Assembly (NCBI GenBank): GCA_945907225.1
Contig: CAMDSN010000008.1
Span: forward strand, 1-19,882
Length of the DNA stretch: 19,882 nucleotides
Source: Flavobacterium psychrophilum
GTDB taxonomy: Bacteria > Bacteroidota > Bacteroidia > Flavobacteriales > Flavobacteriaceae
Reading direction: 5' to 3'
Part shown: in pieces, positions 8,885 through 16,236 of the stretch
Position numbering within the stretch: position 1 is the first letter of the stretch
Layout of the letters: each line of letters opens with the position of its first letter
Program-made: the position numbers and the translations under genes
Notes under the pieces: generated by a model
Database searches by the model: none
The model's input: only the letters and a program-made list of their open reading frames with translations
Told to the model about the DNA's origin: nothing

Positions 8885-10261
8885 TTATTTTTTTTGAATA
8901 ATTGGAATTCCAAAATAAAGTTCAACAACTTTCACCTTGAAAATATAATCATATTTTGATCGAATTAAATCGGATTGCGCCGCAACAAAAACGGTTTGTG
9001 ATTGGTTGAAATCGAAGGCATTCATCATTCCTACATTGAATCTTTCTTTCGCATAATTAAAGGCCTCTTGTCTAGCTTCTAGTGTTGCCATTGAAGATTC
9101 ATATGTTTTTAAAGCCCCTTTTGCATCTGAAATTGCCTTATAAACATTGGCTTCTAAATCCAGATTAGCTTGGTTTAAAGCTATTTTACTTCGCTCATAA
9201 TTTAATTTACTTCGCGCTACATTAGTTTTTACACCAAGTCCATTTAGAACGGGTATAGAAATTTGAAGTCCAAAATTATGTCCCTTATTATCACTAAATT
9301 GATCAAACAATGGAAGAGGTGAGGCTAATATTGGAACTCCGGAAGGGTCAATTCCAACAATCCGATTTGAGTAACTTGCTCTCGTACTAAAACTATAAAA
9401 TCCAGTTAAACTGGGTTTATAGGCTCCCTTTGCTATTTTAATATCTCGTAAAGCAACATCTAAATTAGTCTTTGCTATTTTAATTTCAGATCTTACTTGC
9501 TTTGCTTTATCAACAATTGTTTCCGATTTCTCTGCCATTAAAGGACTAAGATTTGCTTCAACTGCTAAATCTGCAATATCAAAGTTTTCAAAATCTTGTA
9601 ATTGGAGGGCTTGCGCTAAACTTAACTTAGATAATAATAGTGCGTTTTCAGCTATTATTACTTTTTGATTATCAGATGCAATAGTAGCCTTCATGTCAAA
9701 CAAATCTCCTCTAGGAACTGAACCAGCATCAACAAGCTCTTGAGCACGAACTAATTGTTTTTGATCGTTTGCCAATTGAAGTTGTTGAACTTTCAAATTT
9801 TCTTTATTAAAAAGTATATCTAAAAATGCATTTGCCACAAATAGTGAAATATCATCTTGCATTTTAGTCAATTGATATTGAGCAGCTAATTGTGCTAATT
9901 TTGTTCTATGAAGTCGATTTATATTTTGTAATCCATTATAAATAGTAATGTTAGAACTCAGGCTTGCAGAAGTAAATTGAGTAGTTTGATTTTCCAAAAG
10001 ACCTGTCGTTATATTTTGATTTAGTCCAATATTCCATGAATGTGTTCCTCCTAAATTTACACTTGGAAGAAAATTACCTATAGCAGCTAATTTGTCAAGA
10101 CCGTTTGATTTAATATCTAATTCGGACTGCTTTATTGAAATATTGTTTTTCAAAGCGTGTGAAACACATTCTTCTATGGTCCATCTTTTTGGTTGTGCTG
10201 AGCATAAAACCCCATTACAAATAGTTAAATGTAAAACAAAAAGTAATTGAATAGTTTTCAT
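8885..10261 (-). CDS. TolC-family outer membrane efflux protein
   Basis: This 458-residue protein has an N-terminal signal peptide ending near CSAQ. Its cysteine does not sit in a good lipobox, so ordinary signal-peptidase cleavage is likely. The mature part has the two internal OEP repeats of TolC: W(T/S)IEECVSHALKNNISIKQ near 28-48 starts the first, and the second contains KGAYKPSLTGFYSFST and the helical runs SKLNYERSKIALNQANLDLE and FNVGMMNAFDFNQSQ. Family members trimerise into an outer-membrane barrel with a periplasmic alpha-helical tunnel. It is the first gene of the minus-strand cluster with the adaptor and tsaB, and a TAnnTTTG promoter box lies 37 bp upstream. The substrate cannot be read from the sequence. 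Confidence 0.92.
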   Translation of the reverse strand: MKTIQLLFVLHLTICNGVLCSAQPKRWTIEECVSHALKNNISIKQSELDIKSNGLDKLAAIGNFLPSVNLGGTHSWNIGLNQNITTGLLENQTTQFTSASLSSNITIYNGLQNINRLHRTKLAQLAAQYQLTKMQDDISLFVANAFLDILFNKENLKVQQLQLANDQKQLVRAQELVDAGSVPRGDLFDMKATIASDNQKVIIAENALLLSKLSLAQALQLQDFENFDIADLAVEANLSPLMAEKSETIVDKAKQVRSEIKIAKTNLDVALRDIKIAKGAYKPSLTGFYSFSTRASYSNRIVGIDPSGVPILASPLPLFDQFSDNKGHNFGLQISIPVLNGLGVKTNVARSKLNYERSKIALNQANLDLEANVYKAISDAKGALKTYESSMATLEARQEAFNYAKERFNVGMMNAFDFNQSQTVFVAAQSDLIRSKYDYIFKVKVVELYFGIPIIQKK

Positions 10262-10297
10262 TATTTATGGATATTACCACCTCTAATTATAAAAGGG

Positions 10298-10305
10298 CAA
10301 AGATA
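10298..10305 (-). promoter_or_regulatory. Candidate -7 box of the TolC/adaptor/tsaB operon
   Basis: The minus strand reads TATCTTTG, an exact TAnnTTTG match, followed by GCCC. It lies 37 bp upstream of the ATG at 10261. A TTG lies only 14 nt further upstream, which is short for a -33 element, so that half is doubtful. Confidence 0.5.
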
Positions 10306-10502
10306 TAACTTATCTCATTCAAGCCTATAGATCGACTTACTTTTTATGAGTTTTATTCAAAAATAAATATTCGAAAAAATCGTAAATCAAGTGTAAAAAA
10401 ATATTTTAAAAAGATAATTATAGAAACCAATTGTAATGTTATCTTACAGCACAAATTACTTATTTGATAGTAAATAAATAAGTTAACAACCAATTATTCT
10501 GT

Positions 10503-10510
10503 TATTTTTG
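10503..10510 (+). promoter_or_regulatory. Candidate -7 box of the DUF4403 gene
   Basis: TATTTTTG matches TAnnTTTG exactly and ends 12 bp before the ATG at 10523, which would give a very short leader. No clear -33 element is seen. The 261-bp divergent gap 10262-10522 is AT-rich and holds this box and the TolC-operon box. I see nothing else in it. Confidence 0.4.
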
Positions 10511-10522
10511 TAAAAAAAATTT

Positions 10523-11914
10523 ATGTTAAAAACTAAAATAATTTCTACTCTACTATTTACTTCCTTGCTTTTTATAGGCTGTTCAACAACACAAAAAATT
10601 GAAGCGTTAAAGCCACCACCCTCCGATGACACCCCAATGGTATTTAACACCAAAGCGTCTTATGTAAATATGCCATTAGAAATTACGTTAGCAGAAATTG
10701 AGAATCAATTAAATAAAGCGCTTACAGGGGATATTTATTCCGATACTGATATTGAAAAAGATAAAACGGAACTAAAAATCACCAAAACAGGAGCAATTCA
10801 ACTAAGGGAAATAAATGGCAAAATTGAAACAATATTTCCATTAAAAATTTGGGCGAAGTTCAAATATGGAATAGATTTCATGGGACTAAATGATACCAAA
10901 GAAGTTAATTTGAACGGAATATTAACTGTAACAAGCGATGTGAAATTATCCAATTGGAAACTTGAAACAAATTCAAATATTAATGATATCCAATGGACGG
11001 AGAGCCCTAGCATAAATATAGCTGGGAAAAACATTCCTATAACTTATATTATAAATCCGGCGATTTCCATTTTTAAGGCAAAAATATCAGCTAAAATTGA
11101 TGAAGCTATACAAAAGACATGCGATTTCAAACCACAAGTTTTAAATGTCTTAGAAAAAATGAGTGCGCCATTTTTAATGAGCGAACAATATCAAACTTGG
11201 TTTAAATTAATCCCTCTTGAAGTTAATGTTACAGATGCCATTTTAAGTGATTCAAAAATAAAAATGAATTTGGGATTAAAGTGCAATATGCAAACGATAG
11301 TTGGGATGAAGCCAAAAAGCAGTTTCGATAAATTGGCTATTCAATTTAAAGCCGTTGACAAAATTAATGAGAAGTTTACTGCAAATGTGGCCGCAATTTC
11401 TACATATGAAAGTGCATCAAAAGTAATTTCTAATAATTTTAAAGGCAAAGCGTTTGGTTCAGGAAGCAAAACAATCGTCATTCAAAAAGTTGACCTTTGG
11501 CAAAAAGAAGGGAAAATAATAATAGCATTGGATATGACTGGTAGTATAAATGGAACTATTTATCTATCGGGAATTCCTAATTATAATGCTGTTACAAAAG
11601 AAATCTACTTTGATCAAATGGATTACGTTTTAAACACAAAAGGCCTAATAACAAAAACTGCTAGTTGGCTTTTACAAGGGGTTATTTTGAAGAAAATTGA
11701 AGAAAATTGCCGTTACTCTATTAAACAAAATTTAGAGGAAGGCAAAAAAAGTATGTTACCTTATTTGAACAACTACTCTCCAATGAAAGGTGTTTTTGTA
11801 AATGGTATGACAGGAGATTTTGAGTTTGAAAAAATTGATATATCCAACAAAGCTATTATTGCATTTATAACAACTACCGGTAAAATGAATGTGAAAATTG
11901 ACGGTATGGAATAG
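10523..11914 (+). CDS. DUF4403-family lipoprotein
   Basis: This 463-residue protein has a lipoprotein signal ending in LLFIGC, with the acylated cysteine at residue 20, so it should be anchored to an envelope membrane. The remainder matches my recollection of DUF4403 family members, which are beta-rich proteins of about this length in Bacteroidetes. Features include MPLEITLAEIENQLNKAL near the start, GILTVTSDVKLSNWKLET, a central IPITYIINPAISIFKAKI followed by a helical KIDEAI, and WQKEGKIIIALDMTGSINGTIYLSG in the second half. The function is unknown. The duplicated beta-strand and amphipathic-helix layout might resemble lipid-binding tubular folds, but that is speculation. It stands alone on the plus strand and converges with the 91-residue gene, with only 2 bp between stop codons. 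Confidence 0.85.
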   Translation: MLKTKIISTLLFTSLLFIGCSTTQKIEALKPPPSDDTPMVFNTKASYVNMPLEITLAEIENQLNKALTGDIYSDTDIEKDKTELKITKTGAIQLREINGKIETIFPLKIWAKFKYGIDFMGLNDTKEVNLNGILTVTSDVKLSNWKLETNSNINDIQWTESPSINIAGKNIPITYIINPAISIFKAKISAKIDEAIQKTCDFKPQVLNVLEKMSAPFLMSEQYQTWFKLIPLEVNVTDAILSDSKIKMNLGLKCNMQTIVGMKPKSSFDKLAIQFKAVDKINEKFTANVAAISTYESASKVISNNFKGKAFGSGSKTIVIQKVDLWQKEGKIIIALDMTGSINGTIYLSGIPNYNAVTKEIYFDQMDYVLNTKGLITKTASWLLQGVILKKIEENCRYSIKQNLEEGKKSMLPYLNNYSPMKGVFVNGMTGDFEFEKIDISNKAIIAFITTTGKMNVKIDGME

Positions 11915-11916
11915 TG

Positions 11917-12192
11917 TTATAGTTGCTTTGCTTGGGATGAAGACTTCTTATAATACATTTTGTAAATTGCAAAACCTATTATTCCAACAATAACGTAGGG
12001 CACCGCCATTAAAAATACGATCCCATCATTCACAGCCTCGACTCTTGTTTTATTCCCTTCACTTTCCAATGCGGCACGACACATAGCACATTGGGGGAAA
12101 ACAAAAGTTGAATAAAAAAAGCACAATAAAAAGCAGGTTGCTTTTTTTAGACTAGCACTTTTATTTAATAAAAAAATCACTTTAGTTTGCAT
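11917..12192 (-). CDS. Small membrane protein with periplasmic CxxC, in the oxidase assembly operon
   Basis: This 91-residue protein has a hydrophobic signal or anchor at about 17-33, a CxxC motif at Cys35-Ala-Met-Cys38 directly after it, a short soluble segment (RAALESEGNKTRVEAVNDGI), a second hydrophobic helix at about 56-76 (FLMAVPYVIVGIIGFAIY), and a basic tail. I recognise the pattern as a conserved flavobacterial hypothetical protein but know of no assigned function. It overlaps the DUF420 gene by 11 bp, implying coupled translation, and is the last gene of the SCO/DUF420 operon. By context a role in oxidase maturation, such as metal or thiol handling, is plausible but unproven. The N-terminus before LKKATCFLL is unusually long, though no later Met is available before the signal. 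Confidence 0.75.
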   Translation of the reverse strand: MQTKVIFLLNKSASLKKATCFLLCFFYSTFVFPQCAMCRAALESEGNKTRVEAVNDGIVFLMAVPYVIVGIIGFAIYKMYYKKSSSQAKQL

Positions 12193-12775
12193 AATATGGC
12201 GATATCATAATGTATACTAAAACGCCCGTAATAGCAACATATAACCATAATGGAAAAGTAATTTTTGCAATTTTTTTATGTTTATCAAATCGTTTTGCTA
12301 ACGCTCTAACATAAGTAATTAATACCAAAGGAATAATAATTATTGACAACAAAATGTGGCTTATTAGTATAAAGAGATATAAATATCTCGTTAAACCAAT
12401 ATTTCCATTTTCAGTACTATCTAGTGTACCGTTTCCGTCAATATCACCATAAACCGTTGAATCAGCAGTCATATGATAGGCAACATACATCACAAGAAAG
12501 GCAACAGAGCACGCAATTGCCCCGGTCATAAATCTTTGATGGATAAGTTGATTTTTACTTTTAATTGCCATAACACCCATAACTAAAAATAAAGCAGTAA
12601 TACCATTAATAGTTGCATATATTGGTGGAAGGAAAGAAAGTGGTTCTACGTCAATTCCGAAATCCTTTAGCTTAACCATAAACAACCCTGCAACAGCTAA
12701 TGGGATAATAATCGATACAACAATAATTGAAAAATTAAAACGTTCCTCTAATGTTTTTTTATCTGACTTACTCAT
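12182..12775 (-). CDS. DUF420 membrane protein (CtaM/YozB family), oxidase assembly
   Basis: This 197-residue protein has five predicted membrane segments, at about 15-34, 49-70, 84-103, 129-156 and 173-192. Histidines near helix ends (His79, His101, His140, His165) fit the DUF420 family. The Staphylococcus member, CtaM, is needed for activity of a heme-copper oxidase, which agrees with the setting here. Between helices 3 and 4 is a loop with Asp111, Asp113, Asn115, Gly116, Asp119 and Glu122. This spacing matches a canonical EF-hand calcium loop. The gene overlaps the SCO gene by 8 bp upstream and the 91-residue gene by 11 bp downstream, so it is in an operon with both. Confidence 0.88.
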   Translation of the reverse strand: MSKSDKKTLEERFNFSIIVVSIIIPLAVAGLFMVKLKDFGIDVEPLSFLPPIYATINGITALFLVMGVMAIKSKNQLIHQRFMTGAIACSVAFLVMYVAYHMTADSTVYGDIDGNGTLDSTENGNIGLTRYLYLFILISHILLSIIIIPLVLITYVRALAKRFDKHKKIAKITFPLWLYVAITGVLVYIMISPYYAN

Positions 12776-13457
12776 TTAATAGTTTTTTAATATCCTCCGT
12801 AATTTGTTTTACTCCTTTTTTATCTAAACCGTCATAATATAATATTGGGTTACCAAAATTATCTTTTCTACAACGTATATATCCATTTTTATCAATTAAT
12901 GCAAAGAATCCAGAATGTTCAAATCCACCAGAAATATTTTTATTTTCTCCTGCATACAAATTAAACCCTTTGTTAGCAATGTTGAAAATATAATCTTTAT
13001 CTCCTGTTAACAAATGCCAATTAGACGATTTAACACCAATTTTAATAGCATGCTTTTTCAAAACAACAGGCGTATCAGTTTCAGGATTAATGGAAATAGA
13101 AGCAATTCCGAAATTTGGATTACCAAAGAATGAATTTTGAATATCAACCATATTTTTATTCATTATTGGACAAATAGAAGGACATGTAGAAAAGAAAAAT
13201 TCAATAATATATACTTTTCCAATATAACTAGTATTACTAATTTTTTTTTGATTTTGATCAACTAGATCAAACTTAGGCACAGGAGCAATTTTAACTAAAC
13301 CTGTCTCCCCACTTTTATGGTTGGAAACAGCATCCAAACGATCACCTTGAACAATGGTGTTACTTTTAATTCTCTCCACTATTCTAGGAATAGCATAGAT
13401 CCCAAATATAAGTATGACAAACGAAATTCCGATATATGAAAACTTTTTCATAAACAA
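12768..13457 (-). CDS. SCO1/SenC-family copper chaperone for cytochrome oxidase
   Basis: This 229-residue protein has an N-terminal membrane anchor at about 7-23 and a thioredoxin-like domain facing the periplasm. The copper-binding CxxxC is Cys92-Pro-Ser-Ile-Cys96 within FFFSTCPSICPIM, and the ligand histidine is His181 in FEHSGFFALIDKNG. Both are intact. SCO proteins deliver copper to, or reduce, the CuA site of oxidase subunit II. The start is ATG 13457. A second Met two codons later (13451, MKKF) is an equally reasonable start. The gene begins 2 bp after the cysteine-free SCO-like gene and overlaps the DUF420 gene by 8 bp. Confidence 0.93.
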   Translation of the reverse strand: MFMKKFSYIGISFVILIFGIYAIPRIVERIKSNTIVQGDRLDAVSNHKSGETGLVKIAPVPKFDLVDQNQKKISNTSYIGKVYIIEFFFSTCPSICPIMNKNMVDIQNSFFGNPNFGIASISINPETDTPVVLKKHAIKIGVKSSNWHLLTGDKDYIFNIANKGFNLYAGENKNISGGFEHSGFFALIDKNGYIRCRKDNFGNPILYYDGLDKKGVKQITEDIKKLLNE

Positions 13458-13459
13458 TC

Positions 13460-14119
13460 TTAGATTTTTCTTGTAGCATTATTGTTACGTTTTAATGCTG
13501 CGCGGTATTCGTAAATAATTATCTTCATATCATCCATCATCTTATTATATAAATCGGAAACCAAAACAGTATCATAACCTTCTTTATATTCGGGCTCCCC
13601 TTTTTTGTCTGCTCCTTTTCTACCTCTTAAGTTTCTTTTTTTATCAATGATAAAAACATTGGGTGTAGATAATGTGCTATCTAGTTTGCCAACTAATTGG
13701 AGTTTATTATAAAAGTCATTTATTTGGATTGGGGTTGCAAAAACAAAATTCCACCCTTTGTTTGTGCCCAGTTTAGTTAGGTCATTATTGAGTAACTTTT
13801 GAACCTCACTTTGTGTTCCCTCTGGAAGAATCATTACAACTTGAAAGTCTTTAAAATCTTTATACTTATCATAAATAGTTTCATAAAGATTAAATACACT
13901 TCCTCTATGCATTGCCACATCAGTTCCAATAAAACCCAAGATTGTAATTTTATTTGTTAATGTAACCGGAGTGCCATCTATGGACTTCCAATTCGAAACA
14001 TCTGGGATATTTTTGGTTAATGTTGGTAGTGAAATAAAACTGTTAACTCCAGATGCAAAGAATAAATATGCCACGATTGGCAAAATAAACAAAACAAAAA
14101 GGACGCTATTTTTTTTCAT
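13460..14119 (-). CDS. Cysteine-free SCO/thioredoxin-like membrane-anchored protein
   Basis: This 219-residue protein has an N-terminal membrane anchor (about 5-22) and a thioredoxin-like domain. Recognisable landmarks are WKSIDGTPVTLTNKITILGF (44-63), where the first strand of the fold ends, VVMILPEG, and TPNVFIIDKKRNLRGRKG, which parallels the FFALIDKNGYIRCR segment of the neighbouring SCO. At the position of the redox CxxxC it reads GTDVAMHRG (65-73), and the whole protein contains no cysteine. It cannot bind copper or do dithiol chemistry in the SCO manner. It is the first gene of the assembly operon, 2 bp before the true SCO gene and just behind its own promoter box. A structural or partner role in oxidase assembly is inferred from context only. 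Confidence 0.78.
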   Translation of the reverse strand: MKKNSVLFVLFILPIVAYLFFASGVNSFISLPTLTKNIPDVSNWKSIDGTPVTLTNKITILGFIGTDVAMHRGSVFNLYETIYDKYKDFKDFQVVMILPEGTQSEVQKLLNNDLTKLGTNKGWNFVFATPIQINDFYNKLQLVGKLDSTLSTPNVFIIDKKRNLRGRKGADKKGEPEYKEGYDTVLVSDLYNKMMDDMKIIIYEYRAALKRNNNATRKI

Positions 14120-14141
14120 CTAAAGAGTAAAAATTAATACA

Positions 14142-14149
14142 CAAAAATA
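14142..14149 (-). promoter_or_regulatory. Candidate -7 box of the SCO/DUF420 assembly operon
   Basis: The minus strand reads TATTTTTG, an exact TAnnTTTG match, 22 bp upstream of the ATG at 14119. It directly abuts the T-tract of the upstream terminator, so its -33 region would lie inside the terminator hairpin. No TTTG is present there. Confidence 0.45.
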
Positions 14150-14179
14150 AAAAAATCCCGATGGCTATCGGGATTTTTT
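14150..14179 (-). terminator. Terminator after the cytochrome oxidase structural genes
   Basis: A perfect 13-bp inverted repeat, AAAAAATCCCGAT and ATCGGGATTTTTT, flanks a 4-nt loop. The G+C core sits between an A-run and a T-run, so it can terminate in both directions. The coding context makes the minus strand the meaningful one: it follows the subunit IV stop codon by 11 bp. Confidence 0.92.
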
Positions 14180-14190
14180 CAAGTTAATAA

Positions 14191-14553
14191 TTAAAAATTC
14201 CATTTGATTGTGGATTTCTTAAATACCTCAAAAACATAATCGGCTTCTATTAAAAGTATAAATAGTAAATATAATGCTAAGAAAATTACTGTAGCAACTA
14301 CAGCCCATCGCAAGCTCCCCTTTTCACCTTCCATATGCATAAAAGCCCAAACAATATAGTAAGCCTTATAAAGTGTTAATATGATGAAGACCCAATTAAG
14401 TAGGTTCATACTTAAAAAGTTATTCATGTATAAAAAATCTGGTCTTATAATTCCCAAGTACACTTCAACTGTAGTAACTACGGATAAAAGGGCAAAAACC
14501 AACCAGATTCGTTTCGTATTAGATACGTGCTCGTGTGAATGATTGTTAGACAT
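14191..14553 (-). CDS. Cytochrome c/quinol oxidase subunit IV family protein
   Basis: This 120-residue protein has a short His-rich N-terminus (NNHSHEHVSNTKRIW) and three membrane helices at about 16-34, 46-72 (broken) and 84-110. The middle contains YIVWAFMHMEGE, the characteristic segment of the small prokaryotic oxidase subunit IV family. It is the last gene of the ctaB-subunit III-subunit III-subunit IV operon, 22 bp after the 343-residue subunit III, and ends 11 bp before a strong terminator. The subunit is thought to stabilise the oxidase core rather than take part in catalysis. Confidence 0.88.
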   Translation of the reverse strand: MSNNHSHEHVSNTKRIWLVFALLSVVTTVEVYLGIIRPDFLYMNNFLSMNLLNWVFIILTLYKAYYIVWAFMHMEGEKGSLRWAVVATVIFLALYLLFILLIEADYVFEVFKKSTIKWNF

Positions 14554-14575
14554 AATATAAATTATTAAATATAAA

Positions 14576-15607
14576 TTAAACTAAATAGAAGAAAGTAAAT
14601 ACAAATACCCAAACCAAATCTACAAAGTGCCAATAAAGCCCTACTTTTTCAACCATTTCATAGGTTTTTCTTTTTTCATAGGTTCCTAAAACAACATTTA
14701 GAAAAATAATGAAATTTATAACAACTCCTGAAAATACGTGAAAACCGTGAAATCCTGTTATAAAGAAGAAGAAATCTGCAAATAGTTTACTTCCGTATTC
14801 GTTATGCTTCAAATTTGCGCCTTCAACAACAGTAGCAGCATTCTCTACCATGATTTCAGATTCAACTCTTGTTAGAATTTCTCTGTGTTTGTTGTGATTT
14901 AATTTTGGCTGTAATTTTTTGTTTGCCTTATCTTCAGGGGTGTCTCTATATATTTTTTCTGTTCGGATTAATAAATTGTGATGCGCTTTAAAACCCGCCT
15001 GCACTTCTGCAACGGTGTAAGTAGGAATTGACTCTTCGTCTTCCATAAACCATTTCGCTTTATCTCTCGTTAAAGATTCTCTTTGTCCTGGCAAATGAAT
15101 TGCAAAATCTTCCAACTTTACTCTTTCTCCTTTTTCGTCAACAAATTGAATAATACTTCCTCCTTTAGTTTCAACTGCGCCATATTCCCCTTTTATAAAG
15201 TTTTTCCATTCCCAAGCTTGTGAACCCACAAATATTAATCCTCCGATTATGGTTAATAACATGTAAAAGGCAACTTTACCTTTTTGCATATGATGTCCAG
15301 CATCTACAGCTAATACCATAGTTACTGACGAAAAAATTAAGATAAAAGTCATTAAAGCCACATAATACATTGGCGCTTCAACACCATGCATAAATGGGAA
15401 GTGTGTAAATACTTCGTCGGCAATAGGCCAATTGTCTATAAATTTGAATCTTGAAAATCCATATGCAGCAAGAAAACCAGTAAATGTTAATGCATCGGAA
15501 ACAATAAAAAACCACATCATTAGTTTGCCATAACTAGATCCCATTGGTTCATTACCTCCACCCCATGTGTTTTGATTATTTTTTTCAGTTGATACTGTAG
15601 CTCCCAT
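14576..15607 (-). CDS. ctaE: Cytochrome oxidase subunit III with large soluble insertion
   Basis: This 343-residue protein has the subunit III fold. Helices lie at about 27-50, 78-102 and 113-133 before a break, and at about 273-306 and 322-343 after it. Signature pieces are MMWFFIVSDALTFTGFLAAY near the start, ITGFHGFHVFSG (283-294) and LYWHFVDLVWVFVF (324-337). Between residues about 137 and 272 lies a polar, Lys/Glu-rich stretch of about 135 residues with no membrane segment. This makes the protein much longer than the compact 193-residue subunit III upstream. I recall similarly long subunit III proteins in Bacteroidetes, so the insertion is probably ancestral. It is in an operon with ctaB and subunit IV. 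Confidence 0.92.
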   Translation of the reverse strand: MGATVSTEKNNQNTWGGGNEPMGSSYGKLMMWFFIVSDALTFTGFLAAYGFSRFKFIDNWPIADEVFTHFPFMHGVEAPMYYVALMTFILIFSSVTMVLAVDAGHHMQKGKVAFYMLLTIIGGLIFVGSQAWEWKNFIKGEYGAVETKGGSIIQFVDEKGERVKLEDFAIHLPGQRESLTRDKAKWFMEDEESIPTYTVAEVQAGFKAHHNLLIRTEKIYRDTPEDKANKKLQPKLNHNKHREILTRVESEIMVENAATVVEGANLKHNEYGSKLFADFFFFITGFHGFHVFSGVVINFIIFLNVVLGTYEKRKTYEMVEKVGLYWHFVDLVWVFVFTFFYLV

Positions 15608-15648
15608 AAATTATACGTTAAAAAGTTCCCAAATTTAATTTTTTTTTC

Positions 15649-16230
15649 TTACTTAAAGAAATATAAAAATAAAAACAAAACTATCCACAAGAAATCGAGA
15701 AAGTGCCAATACATTGCACCTAACTCAATTCCAAGTGTTTGACTTGAATTGTATTTTTGTTTAAAATGATTATAAATTATGATTAAAAGTGAAATTAAGC
15801 CGCCTCCAATATGAAAAAGGTGAAATGTAGCTATTACATAAAGAAAAGTGGTTGCAATATTACTCTCTGCACCGGCGAAAAAATAACCGCTCTCCATTAA
15901 TTGTTTGAACCCGTTAAACTGAAAATAAACAAAGGAAATTCCGAGAAATAAAGTTGCCAATAAAAAATAAGTTGTGGCAGATCTATTGCCCTTTTGAATT
16001 GATTTTTTAGCCAAAAAGAAGGAGGCACTACACAAAATTATAACGAGTGAACTAAGGTAGAACGAGGAAGGCAATTTAAAATCAATTAACCAATCTTCTC
16101 TCGACTTACTCACCACAAAAGCACTCACAATTCCCGCAAACATCATGGTCATGCTTCCCATGGCAAACAACAACAATAGCTTGGCTGATCTTGCGTTTCT
16201 TTCTTTATGTTCTTGTATAGTCATTGTCAT
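15649..16230 (-). CDS. Heme-copper oxidase subunit III family protein (short form)
   Basis: This 193-residue protein has five membrane helices, at about 17-41, 55-74, 86-105, 125-153 and 172-192. FHLFHIGGG (136-144) and MYWHFLDFLWIVLFLFLYF (173-191) match subunit III signatures. It starts 6 bp after ctaB and ends 41 bp before the longer subunit III gene. Two consecutive subunit III-type genes are a feature of flavobacterial oxidase clusters. Whether both belong to one complex cannot be told from the sequence. Confidence 0.9.
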   Translation of the reverse strand: MTMTIQEHKERNARSAKLLLLFAMGSMTMMFAGIVSAFVVSKSREDWLIDFKLPSSFYLSSLVIILCSASFFLAKKSIQKGNRSATTYFLLATLFLGISFVYFQFNGFKQLMESGYFFAGAESNIATTFLYVIATFHLFHIGGGLISLLIIIYNHFKQKYNSSQTLGIELGAMYWHFLDFLWIVLFLFLYFFK

Positions 16231-16236
16231 AAATAA

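Noticed and set aside
10798..11034. Minus-strand open frame of 78 codons
   Set aside because: It lies inside the DUF4403 gene on the opposite strand. It is hydrophobic by chance and has no promoter or partner.
14149..14162. Left arm of the 14150-14179 inverted repeat as an operator site
   Set aside because: The perfect stem with flanking A- and T-runs right after a stop codon is explained by a bidirectional terminator.
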